Source of the DNA: JBBIMP01 sp037444305
GTDB taxonomy: Bacteria; Acidobacteriota; UBA6911
NCBI GenBank assembly: GCA_037444305.1
Contig: JBBIMP010000031.1
Span: 3,880 to 67,879 of the forward strand
Direction: 5' to 3'
Length of the DNA stretch: 64,000 nt
Position 1 is the stretch's first letter; the number at the start of each line of letters is the position of its first letter. The position numbers and the translations under genes are program-made. The notes below the pieces were generated by a model that searched no databases, had not been told where the DNA came from, and saw only the letters and a program-made list of their open reading frames with translations. Of the stretch, positions 16,245-24,416 are shown piece by piece.

Positions 16245-18802
16245 CTAGAAATTGAGCCAGTACGCAAGCTTGACCAACAGAACGTTGTGGGCGGGAGCGC
16301 TGAAGACTCCTCCGAAGTCACGACCGAAACGGAAATCCCCCAACCCTTCGATGTAGTCCTCCCGGCCCTGCTGCCAGACCACGAAGAGCGTCGAGCCGGG
16401 CCGGTACTCCCAGCGCAGGACGTTGGTGGTGCGGAAGGAGAGGAAGCGAAAATCGGGATTCCTGTCGTAGGAGACGGATGCGTACCGGTCGGGGTAGTTT
16501 TCAGCGCGCCCGTTGACCAGCTCCTTGAAGTTCGCGTAGTCGCCGGCCGAAACGAAGGGCTCGGCATAGACCTGGAGCGACAGAGTCGGGGTTATGGTGT
16601 AGTTCACCCGGAAGGTCATCGAGAGCGTGTTCTGTTCCAGGCGGCCGAATACGTAGCGGGATCCCTTGCTGCCGGAAAGGTTCTGCAGCCACTGCGTGTC
16701 GTCGTGGTTGCGGAAGTAGCGCGCGCCCAGCCCCAGCGACACCGCCGGCGCCGGCCGGAAGGTGATGCTGGGAGTGACTTCCACCACCTGCGTCCCCTGG
16801 CGGTCATTCTGCAGGAAAAACATCCAGCGGCCGTAAGCCTTCTTCCGGTCGTCCGTGTGGACATAGTGCCAGAAGCTGAAGTTGCCGTTGCGCAGGCCGC
16901 CCGGACCGCCCCGTGTCAGCCGGTCGCTGAAACCGCGGGCGTTTATGTTGACGCCTGCGCCCGTTCTCCAGTTGTTTTGGAAGTGTGCGTGGGCGTTGAT
17001 GTTCCCGCCGCTGGACATCCGGTCGCCGTCGAAATTCCACCCCGCCCACTGGTTGAAGTTGATCCGGAAGCTGCGCAGGTGCTTCGATGGCTTGTCCCGC
17101 CGCCACTGCAGCCAGTTCGAGACCGTCTTCTCGTCGGCGCGGCGCATGTAGCCGAGATCGTTGATGTCGAAGCCGGGGCTCTTGAAGGAGACATTGGAGC
17201 TGAAGCGCAGCTTCTCGCCTCCGATCCTGCTCATCGATAGGGCGAGGCTGTGGCCGTTCAGGGAAGTGGCAAAAGGATCATAGTCGATGTGCCCGGCGTC
17301 CGGACGCTGGAAGCTGTGGGTGTTGCTGCGCTGGAGCCGGTCGATGGCTTCGGCGTCGCCGCGGATTGTACTGCCCGCCCAGTATCCGCTGACGCTGTAC
17401 CGTTTGCCGAGCCGCCAATCCCAGTCGATGCCCCCGGTGTAGGCCTGTTCCGGCAGAATGCGAACGGGCTCGGCCAGCCTCCGGTTGGTGGCCGTGATCA
17501 TGAAGCCGATGGAGGACTGGTTGGCGAATTCACGCCGGGCGCGCCCGACCGAGTAGTGCGTGGAGGGTTCGGCCATGACCTCGTATCTGGAGGAGTTCTC
17601 GGCAATCGACGCGTGCTCGGCGGCGGTCAGCGCATTGAGCGCGCCCACCGAGAAGCCTCCGACGCGGCCGGTAATCTTGGCGGCGCCCAGGATGGTTGTC
17701 TGCGGCGGGGTGAATGAGAATCCTCCCGCGGGCGCGCCGGCCGGGATCTGCGGGCGCCGGCCAATGCGGCGGGAATAGAACAGGCCGGTGCACTCGCCGT
17801 CGCTGCAATCGATGTCGAACCGGAATACTCCGGAACCTTCCACGAAAAACGGCCGGCGCTCGGCAAAGAAAGTTTCGAAGGCGCTCAGGTTGAGGACGGC
17901 AGGATCCGCTTCGACCTGGCCGAAATCGGGGTTGAGGGTTCCGGTGAGGGTGAGCCCGGGGGTGAGCGCATACTTGAAGTCCAGTCCGGCGGATGCTTCG
18001 GCGTCCCTGCCCTTGACGAAGGGATTGCCGGCGCTCTCCGGGCTGGTCTTGATGCGGCCGATCGAATAGGGAATGGCCTCGAGGCGTTCCGGGGGCGCGT
18101 CAATTCGAGGCCCTTGATATCGCCGAACGACGACACGATGCCGCTGGCGCTTTTGGAGAGATGTGGCCAGCAGGAGGTCTCGTTGAGGCGCGCTATATTT
18201 CTCACAATTGCGATGCCAAAATCAGTATTGCCTTTGGATTTGAAGCGCAGCTGGGAGAAAGGAATGCGGAACTCGGCCGCCCAGCCCTCGGTGTTCCTGA
18301 CCACCGCTGCATCCCAGACGGCATCCCAGCTTGAATCCTCCCCGTGGCCGTCGTTGAAGTAGTACCTGTCCCTCTTGACACCTGCGGGGTTCACCGCGAA
18401 TTCATAAGCGGTGCGGTGATCGTGGTAGGAGTCCACCATGATGCTGATCCAATCCGACGGGGAGTGGGCATCGCGGCGCGTCATATGGCCGACGATTTTC
18501 GACGGCTCGGGATCGAATGCCTGGACGGCCACATACAGGGACGCACCATCATAAGCGAACCGTGCCTCTGTTTTATAGCTTGCCGGTGCACCATCGTTCG
18601 GCTCCCATTGAAGGAATCCTTGCATGACCTTCGCGTTCTGCCAGACGGGCTCTGAAATTATTCCGTCCAGATGGATGGGGCCGTGACCGTTGAGGGAAAT
18701 GGCTTCAATCGTCGGAGGGGTGTTTCCCGCCGGCGCGGCTTCTGGGTGTATGTGGAATGATGCCAGGTACAGCAGGATCAGACTTAATGAACCGGTAATC
18801 AC
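16245..18802 (-). pseudogene. DUF5916 protein (CBM9-like domain plus outer-membrane barrel), split by a frameshift
   Basis: Two collinear minus-strand frames form one gene of about 852 codons. The 5' part (GTG 18802 down to about 18095) has a signal segment and a CBM9-like domain: 'ISLNGHGPIHLDGIISEPVWQNA', 'AYDGASLYVAVQAFDPEP', 'AEFRIPFSQLRF'. The 3' part continues 'ERLEAIPYSIGRIKTSPESAGNP' into a DUF5916 region ('VEADPAVLNLSAFETFFAERRPFF') and many amphipathic strands ending 'LVKLAYWLNF', an outer-membrane barrel terminus. The frame changes at a C5 run (plus-strand G5 at 18091-18095); one additional C restores a single frame. The function of DUF5916 proteins is unknown; polysaccharide binding or TonB-linked transport have been suggested from their architecture. 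Either a genuine frameshift mutation or a homopolymer sequencing error would explain this. Confidence 0.8.
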
Positions 18803-18990
18803 TATGATGCATGTCCTTTCTCTGCCTCTCCTTCGAATTCCGATTGCTACAGACGTAAACCTGCGACGAAAAGTTTGAGAAAAAATTACGGGTGGGGATC
18901 TGCGGGGGCATCAGTGGCGCGCCCCGGATTGGCCGATGCTGACATGGGGGCAGAGCAAAGTCTCGGTCTGTGCCGCAAAAGTATCTGGTG
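18803..18990. other. DUF5916 upstream region, no further feature
   Basis: A short AAAGGAC Shine-Dalgarno-like stretch lies 5' of the GTG start. An ATG is also present here but its frame closes after 35 codons. I see no gene or repeat in the rest. Confidence 0.3.
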
Positions 18991-19077
18991 TCAGGGCGCC
19001 CGCACGCAGCGAACCCCCTCCAATCCCTCGAAGTCGGCGTCCTGGCTCCAGAGCGTGGCGCCGTAGGTTCGCGCGCC
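18991..19077 (-). pseudogene. PIN-domain (VapC-like) C-terminal fragment
   Basis: The minus-strand frame ends with 'YGATLWSQDADFEGLEGVR', the last conserved acidic segment and strand of VapC-type PIN nucleases. The N-terminal two thirds with the first catalytic Asp and Glu are absent, so it cannot encode an active toxin. It lies within 500 bp of an intact VapBC-like pair of a different sequence. Confidence 0.55.
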
Positions 19078-19079
19078 TG

Positions 19080-19196
19080 TCAGGCGCGCGGCTTTGGGGG
19101 AGCCCACCGGCTGTGAAATGCGCGATTGATCTCCTGGATATCGAATCGATCCGGATCGCAGTCTTCGCCGATCCACTCCAGCTACTTGATAGGCTT
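19080..19196 (-). pseudogene. Possible pRiA4b ORF-3-like protein C-terminal fragment
   Basis: A minus-strand frame reads '(K)xLEWIGEDCDPDRFDIQEINRAF', resembling the conserved C-terminus of plasmid pRiA4b ORF-3 family proteins. An in-frame TAG near its start and a TGA at 19080-19082 interrupt it. The match is short, so this is tentative. Confidence 0.35.
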
Positions 19197-19515
19197 TAGT
19201 TTCCACAGTCTCACCTCGCGCTTGGTTGAAAAGCGTCCACACGTTCGGGTGTAAAATCCAGACCACGATTTCCTGCCAGCAACGCATTATAGATTCAACC
19301 GGAATTGCAGGCTATTCCCCGAAGAAGCAGGATTGCAGGTTCGGCATCTGATTCCGGATGCGGCCTGCGGCATGAGAGCCCCATTTGCTCCGTTTAAATC
19401 GGAATGCTTGATCGGGCCTGCGGGAAAACAATGCCAGTAGGATAGAGCAGCCCTTTGTGGTATACGTGTTGTGCGTGATTCACGTAATTTACGCGACATT
19501 TTGGGGGTTAGTACT
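19197..19515. other. Intergenic gap upstream of the toxin-antitoxin pair
   Basis: No convincing gene. Just before the antitoxin, around 19478-19500, is a GTGATTCAC palindrome in an AT-richer patch that could serve as the autoregulatory operator usual for VapB-type antitoxins. GGGGGTT before the ATG is the likely ribosome-binding site. Confidence 0.3.
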
Positions 19516-19755
19516 ATGTCTGAAGGGCAAAACCTTACCCTGCACCTTGATCGCGATATCATCCGCAAGGCAAAAATACTGGCTGCGAAAAGGGGAACAT
19601 CAATCAGCGGTCTCGTCGCGGAGGAGTTGGTGCGAATCGTCGGGGAGGACGAAGCATACGAGGCGGCCGCGCGCGCGGCGCTTGCACTCCTGGACAAAGG
19701 TTTTCATCTTGGTGGCGAGATTCGGGTGAGCAGGGACGAACTTCATGAACGATAG
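19516..19755 (+). CDS. Antitoxin of a VapBC-like pair (DUF6364-type, ribbon-helix-helix)
   Basis: 79 residues. The N-terminal 'NLTLHLDRDIIRKAKILAAKRGTSISGLVAEEL' is a ribbon-helix-helix pattern: a short strand, a basic helix, then a second helix containing S-I-S. The acidic C-terminal tail would bind and inhibit the toxin. It overlaps the downstream PIN gene by 11 bp, the usual antitoxin-toxin coupling. The start at 19516 follows GGGGGTT; an upstream ATG at 19471 adds 15 non-conserved residues. Confidence 0.8.
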   Translation: MSEGQNLTLHLDRDIIRKAKILAAKRGTSISGLVAEELVRIVGEDEAYEAAARAALALLDKGFHLGGEIRVSRDELHER

Positions 19756-20164
19756 GGTCTTTGTAGATTCGAACATCCTCATCTACGCTCATGATGCGGA
19801 TGCCGGAACCCGGCATGAGAAAGCCGCGGATCTACTGCGTCAACTCTGGCAGAAGCGAAACGGCATCCTCAGCACGCAGGTGCTGCAGGAATTCTACGTC
19901 AATGTCACGCGAAAGATCCCGAAGCCGCTGCCGAAGGCTGCGGCGCGCGAGATTATCCGGAACTACACGCTGTGGATTGTCGAAACCATCGACGGTGCTG
20001 ACGTAGTGCGAGCCTCCGAGATCGAGGAGCAAGACCGGGTCAACTTCTGGGATGCCTTGATCATGGTTGCGGCGGCCAAGGCCGGCGCTTCACGAATCCT
20101 TTCCGAGGACTTGCAGGCAGGCCAAAGCATCGCGGGCGTGCTCGTCGAGAATCCTTTTTCTTGA
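19745..20164 (+). CDS. vapC: PIN-domain ribonuclease toxin (VapC-like)
   Basis: 139 residues, PIN fold. Acidic residues expected to bind metal are D8 ('VFVDSNILIYA'), E49 ('VLQEFYVN'), D103 ('FWDALIMVAA') and D122 ('LSEDLQ'). All four are present, so the nuclease is probably active. Such toxins cleave tRNA or rRNA when released from the antitoxin. It overlaps the antitoxin gene upstream. The pair lies between a region of gene remnants and the DUF512 radical SAM gene. Confidence 0.85.
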   Translation: MNDRVFVDSNILIYAHDADAGTRHEKAADLLRQLWQKRNGILSTQVLQEFYVNVTRKIPKPLPKAAAREIIRNYTLWIVETIDGADVVRASEIEEQDRVNFWDALIMVAAAKAGASRILSEDLQAGQSIAGVLVENPFS

Positions 20165-20296
20165 GTTCAGGCCGGGGGGCTCGCAGACAGCGCAGCAGGT
20201 TGTTCAACGAAGGCTGGCCGGCCGCGGGCCGATTCGCCGTCTGGAAAGTTCTCTGCCCGCAGTCGTAATGCATGGCCGGCATTGTCTGGATCGCAG

Positions 20297-21601
20297 TCAG
20301 AAGCGCTCGAACAGGAGTTTGAAAAAATCCCGCGTGGTGCGGCCGCTCGTGCAGACAGGCCGGCCCACCAGGCGCTCAACGTCCTTCACCCTCAGGTTGT
20401 CCACCAGCAGGCCATCCACGCGGGATACGGCTTCGTGGGGTACTATGGCAAAGTCACCCGGGCCGGCGGCGCGCAGCGCTTCGGCGATGTCGCGGCCGCC
20501 CAGCAGGCCGGCTACCGTGATGGAACGGCCCATGAACAGGTTCTCCACCGCCACGACGCGCAGACTGGATCCGAACCGCGCGTTGAATCTTTCGATGGAT
20601 TTTTCCAGGAACGGATGGAAGAGGGTCCCGGTTGCGATCGTTCCCCGCAGACCGGACCTCGGCTTGCGCCTGCGCTGCATCTCCCGCTCGAAATCGTCCA
20701 GGAAACGCCGCACCATCCCGATGCCGTCTTCGATCTGGGCAAACTCGTCGTAGTCCGGCGCCTCGGGCAGGGGGACTCCGCCCTGGATGTAAAACTCGTC
20801 CGCGAGGTAGGCGAAGGTCTTCCCCGTCTCCTTTTTGAAGCGCTCCTGCCAGGGCGACACGGTGCGGATGATTTTACGGCAGTAGGCGGGGGTGACGGGG
20901 GCGAACCTTTCATGGGTCGTGCCGTGACGGGACAGTCCGAGCGGGACGATGGCCACGGAGTCCACCCCGGGGTGAAGGGCGCCGAGGTCGGCAACGGTCT
21001 TCTCCAGGTGCTCGCCGTCGTTGATCCCCGGCATGAGCACGACCTGCGTGTGCAGGCGTATGCCGCCGTCGATGAGCTTCCGCATTTTCCGGTCCAGGTC
21101 GTCCAGCTTGCGCCGGCCGAGCATGCGCGCGCGGAGGACGGGATCGGTGGCGTGAACCGAGACATAGAGGGGCGAAAGCGCCTGCGCGATGATCCGGTCC
21201 AGTTCCCTCTCCGGCAGGTTGGTCAGCGTGACGTAGTTGCCGTAGAGGAAGGACAGGCGGTAGTCGTCGTCCTTGAGCCTCAGTGCCGGCCGCGCTTCCG
21301 GCGGCAATTGGTCGATGAAGCAGAACAGGCATTCGTTGTTGCAGGTGCGCGTCCGGAAGTCCTCGACCCTGATCCCCAGGGGGCGGCCCCCGGAGAGATC
21401 GACTTCAATCCGCTCCTCGGTCCCGCCGGCCTTCAGCAACCTGAGTTCGACCAACTCCTCCGCGAGGTGAAACTTGAGAGCGATCTCGTCCGGAACCGGG
21501 TAGCCGTCGATCGAGACTATCACGTCGCCCGGCGCGAGGCCGATTTCGCGGCCGAGCGCGCCGTCCTCAACCTCGAGGATCCTCAGACCCTTCTCCGCCA
21601 C
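20297..21601 (-). CDS. DUF512 radical SAM protein with N-terminal PDZ-like domain
   Basis: 434 residues. Residues about 1-70 form a PDZ-like domain ('GLAPGDVIVSIDGYPVPDEIAL'). A radical SAM cluster CX3CX2C follows at C87, C91 and C94 ('CNNECLFCFIDQLPP'), with the (beta/alpha) barrel to about 300 and a C-terminal DUF512 domain. This family is widespread in anaerobes and deeply branching bacteria and is usually annotated as a putative Fe-S oxidoreductase; its reaction is unknown. It overlaps the pgsA 3' end by 35 bp. Confidence 0.9.
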   Translation of the reverse strand: MAEKGLRILEVEDGALGREIGLAPGDVIVSIDGYPVPDEIALKFHLAEELVELRLLKAGGTEERIEVDLSGGRPLGIRVEDFRTRTCNNECLFCFIDQLPPEARPALRLKDDDYRLSFLYGNYVTLTNLPERELDRIIAQALSPLYVSVHATDPVLRARMLGRRKLDDLDRKMRKLIDGGIRLHTQVVLMPGINDGEHLEKTVADLGALHPGVDSVAIVPLGLSRHGTTHERFAPVTPAYCRKIIRTVSPWQERFKKETGKTFAYLADEFYIQGGVPLPEAPDYDEFAQIEDGIGMVRRFLDDFEREMQRRRKPRSGLRGTIATGTLFHPFLEKSIERFNARFGSSLRVVAVENLFMGRSITVAGLLGGRDIAEALRAAGPGDFAIVPHEAVSRVDGLLVDNLRVKDVERLVGRPVCTSGRTTRDFFKLLFERF

Positions 21602-22169
21602 CTACTACCTCCGATTCCTGGTAGGAAACCATGATCTTGACCGATAGGTGAAAATAATTGAAGCCGGAAATCACCGTGAGGGCAAGCGTGGCATACACCA
21701 GCGGGAGGAAGACCGCCTTTCCCACGAGCGGCGTGAGGTTGGCCGTCATGGCCGCTCCGATCGTGAGCAGCTGGGCGGTGGTCGTGTATTTCCCGAGACG
21801 GGTCGGTGGAAACTTGGTGTGGCCCGTCTGGAGGTGGATGATGAGGACGGCGAGCGCGATGAGGAAATCGCGGCTGATGCAGGTGATGGTCAGCCACACC
21901 GGGATGTGCAGGGCAACAGGCACGGAAGGGACGCTCAGCGTCACCAGGGCCGCGGTGATGAGCAGTTTGTCGGCCATCGGGTCCAGGTAGGACCCCAGCG
22001 CCGTGTGCTGCTGGAGTCTTCGCGCGAGCAGCCCGTCCAGCATGTCGGTGATCGCCGCAATTGCGAACAACAGCAGCGCCGCGCGGGGATGGCCGTAAAC
22101 GAGCAGGAGAACGAAACAGGGGATGAAGATCATCCTCAGAATCGTGAGCTGGTTGGCATAGGTGAGCAC
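21567..22169 (-). CDS. pgsA: CDP-diacylglycerol--glycerol-3-phosphate 3-phosphatidyltransferase
   Basis: 200 residues with several transmembrane helices. The complete CDP-alcohol phosphotransferase motif D-x2-DG-x2-AR-x8-G-x3-D-x3-D is present with D42, D45, G46, A49, R50, G59, D63 and D67. It makes phosphatidylglycerophosphate, the precursor of phosphatidylglycerol and cardiolipin, in the inner membrane. The start is a GTG at 22169 (V/M-LTYANQLTILRM) preceded by GGAGGAAAAG. This decides the start, because a much longer open frame runs upstream through unrelated sequence. Confidence 0.92.
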   Translation of the reverse strand: MLTYANQLTILRMIFIPCFVLLLVYGHPRAALLLFAIAAITDMLDGLLARRLQQHTALGSYLDPMADKLLITAALVTLSVPSVPVALHIPVWLTITCISRDFLIALAVLIIHLQTGHTKFPPTRLGKYTTTAQLLTIGAAMTANLTPLVGKAVFLPLVYATLALTVISGFNYFHLSVKIMVSYQESEVVGGGEGSEDPRG

Positions 22170-22433
22170 GCTGTCTTTTCCTCCCCCTCCCCGAGGCTTC
22201 CCATCAGGCCCCGGCTCCCCGCGGCTGTCACTGCCGAAACCTTCAAAAGCCAAGCCGGGGAGGGCCTTGCGGCCTTCAGCCCCGGGAAGCCTGAAGACAA
22301 CATTGTATCCACAAGGGCGGGCACAAGGAATACTTCTCGAAATGCCGCCGTGGTCCGATAAGTAGGTGGGGTTCATCGCGGCGGAGGTCCGGGATACGGG
22401 AAGAAGTGTGCCGCGCCCTGCACAAGGGGAATC

Positions 22434-23537
22434 ATGTCTCTGTCGGGCAATCTCAAGACGATGGATCTTGCGGAACTGCTCCAGTGGGTCACGCTGGGCA
22501 GAAAGACCGGATCCCTCACCTTTGTCCGCGACAAGACGAAGAACCACATCTTCTTCAAGCAAGGCAAGATCATATCTTCCCGCTCCAACGAGCCCACCAA
22601 ACAGATCGGGCATTACCTCTTGTTCCACGGAAAGATCACGGAGCCGCAGCTCAAGAAGGCGCTGGAAATTCAACTTCAAACCCGGGTAACGCTCGGCAAG
22701 ATACTCGTCTCCGAGGGCCACATCGAGACGCCGGATGTGGAGAGGGCGCTGATCGGCCGGACCGAGGAGGTCATATACGACCTGTTCCTGTGGGAGGAGG
22801 GTTTTTTCCACTTCACCGCGAACACCTTCAGCCTGGACGACCTGATCCTGATCGACCTGGACATCAACGCCATCATATTCGAAGGGGTGCGCCGGAAGGA
22901 CGAGTGGGCGCGGATCCGGAAGGTCTTTCCGAGCAATGGCGTGGTGCTCGCGCTGCGGCCGGATGCGGACATGAAATCGCTCGCGCTGACGCCGCTGCAG
23001 AAAAAGCTGCTGTACCTCGTCAACCTCGGCAAGCCGGTCTCGGAGATCATCCTGGAGGTCCATGGCTCGGACTTCCTCGTGAACTTCGAACTCTTCGGGC
23101 TGCACGAGAGGGAGATCCTGGAAATAAAGGAGGTCAGGGAGCTTCCGCCGAAGAAGGATGATGTCGGGACCCTGCTGAAGCACGGCCAGGAGCTGATGAA
23201 ATCCCAGAAGTATCCGGACGCGATCGGGGTTTTTCAGGAGGTGCTCCGCCTCGATCCGCGGAATCTTTGGGCCGACGAGCAGATCGACATGGCGGAAAAG
23301 GCCATCGTGAAGGAGTTGTACGAGACCACCCTCCCCCGCGGCAAGGTGCCTTATTTTCTGGTGCCCGAATCCTCGCTCGTGCGCTACAGCCTGTCCCACC
23401 AGGAGGGCTTCGTGGCCTCCAGGATCAACGGCGCATGGGACGTGAAATCCATTGTGATGCTGTCGCCGCTGCGCGAGTTCGAGATCCTGCAGATCCTGGC
23501 GAAGCTGATCCGCATGAAGCTGATCGGCCTCAAATAG
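22434..23537 (+). CDS. DUF4388 domain protein
   Basis: 367 residues. The N-terminal DUF4388 (PATAN-like) domain spans about 1-140: 'LSGNLKTMDLAELLQWVTLGRKTGSLTF' and 'IFFKQGKIISS'. A central helical region (about 200-240) follows, and a TPR-like segment around 245-290 has 'GQELMKSQKYPDAIGVFQEVLRLDP'. PATAN-type domains are found in signalling, gliding and gene-regulation proteins of Myxococcota, Cyanobacteria and Acidobacteriota. There is no DNA-binding or kinase domain, so it is probably an adaptor. Divergent from pgsA. Confidence 0.8.
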   Translation: MSLSGNLKTMDLAELLQWVTLGRKTGSLTFVRDKTKNHIFFKQGKIISSRSNEPTKQIGHYLLFHGKITEPQLKKALEIQLQTRVTLGKILVSEGHIETPDVERALIGRTEEVIYDLFLWEEGFFHFTANTFSLDDLILIDLDINAIIFEGVRRKDEWARIRKVFPSNGVVLALRPDADMKSLALTPLQKKLLYLVNLGKPVSEIILEVHGSDFLVNFELFGLHEREILEIKEVRELPPKKDDVGTLLKHGQELMKSQKYPDAIGVFQEVLRLDPRNLWADEQIDMAEKAIVKELYETTLPRGKVPYFLVPESSLVRYSLSHQEGFVASRINGAWDVKSIVMLSPLREFEILQILAKLIRMKLIGLK

Positions 23538-23570
23538 CTACTCTTCGCCCGAACGGAGAAGTGCCGGGCC

Positions 23571-24383
23571 TCACCCGGGGATGTGGAACAGCCTCGAGAG
23601 TTCGCGGATGCCGCGGGCCGTCCGCGGGCCGTACCAGCTGAGCAGTTCGCCCTCCACGATGTGTATCCGGCCGTTGCGCACCGCCGGAGCTGCGGGCAGG
23701 GCCCGCTCGAAGGCGGCCTTGTCTTCCTCCTGGAACCTGTAGGGTTCGGTTGGCAGCAGGATGATCTCCGGGCCGCGCCCGGACGCCTCTTCGAGGGTAA
23801 ACTTCGGGTAGCGCTCCGCAGCCTCCTCGTAAACGTTCGCTCCCCCTGCGGTGCGGATCATGCTGCTCACGAAGGTGTCGCCGCCGACCGTCATGTAGGG
23901 ATACTTCCAGATGGGACAGAGCACGCGCGGGGCTTTTCCGGTCGAGCGTGCGGCCGCCTCGACCGCTCTCTGCAGGTCAAGAAGCGCGGGCCGCGCCGCT
24001 TCCTCCGTCTGCGTCAGGGCTGCCAGGTCGCGCATGAGTTTCATACACCCGTCCACTGTCCGTGGAAACGTTACGAAGACGGCCACGCCGGCTGCCTCCA
24101 GCTCCTCGACCTGGTGCTTCCGGTTTTCCTCGGCATTGGCGATGACAAGGTCGGGGCGCAGCGAACGGACCACACCCAGGTCGGCGTTCTTTGTGCCTCC
24201 GACCCTCGTCCTGCCCGCGACGCCGCCGGCCGGATGGATGCAGTGATCGGTGACGCCCACGACGCGCCCGCCCGCGCCGAAGGCGAACAGGCTCTCGGTG
24301 ATGCTGGGCACTAGCGATACGATCCGCTGAGCGGGTCCCGCAAGCCTGAGGGTTCGACCGAGGTCGTCGACTCTTTCGATCAT
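23571..24383 (-). CDS. Helical-backbone metal/corrinoid receptor, BtuF-like, without signal peptide
   Basis: 270 residues with the class III periplasmic-binding fold of BtuF: 'RIVSLVPSITESLFAFGAGGRVVGVTDHC', 'RPDLVIANAEEN' and 'GRIHIVEGELLSWYGPR'. The frame has an in-frame stop 12 codons upstream and no hydrophobic leader, so it should stay in the cytoplasm. It lies 33 bp after the TonB receptor gene and is the last gene of the riboswitch-controlled operon. Corrinoid binding is inferred from the operon. Similar leaderless proteins are known in other genomes; their role is not established. Confidence 0.8.
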   Translation of the reverse strand: MIERVDDLGRTLRLAGPAQRIVSLVPSITESLFAFGAGGRVVGVTDHCIHPAGGVAGRTRVGGTKNADLGVVRSLRPDLVIANAEENRKHQVEELEAAGVAVFVTFPRTVDGCMKLMRDLAALTQTEEAARPALLDLQRAVEAAARSTGKAPRVLCPIWKYPYMTVGGDTFVSSMIRTAGGANVYEEAAERYPKFTLEEASGRGPEIILLPTEPYRFQEEDKAAFERALPAAPAVRNGRIHIVEGELLSWYGPRTARGIRELSRLFHIPG

Positions 24384-24416
24384 TTCTGCTCCGCCTTGCG
24401 GGGGCGCTGCCCGCCG

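Noticed and set aside
21567..23399. 610-codon minus-strand frame containing pgsA
   Set aside because: Only the last 200 codons are PgsA; the upstream part is antisense to the DUF4388 gene, and GTG 22169 with GGAGGAAAAG is the true start.
23564..23578. CCGGG/CCCGG palindrome between DUF4388 and the BtuF-like gene
   Set aside because: Too short and without a T-tract to call a bidirectional terminator.
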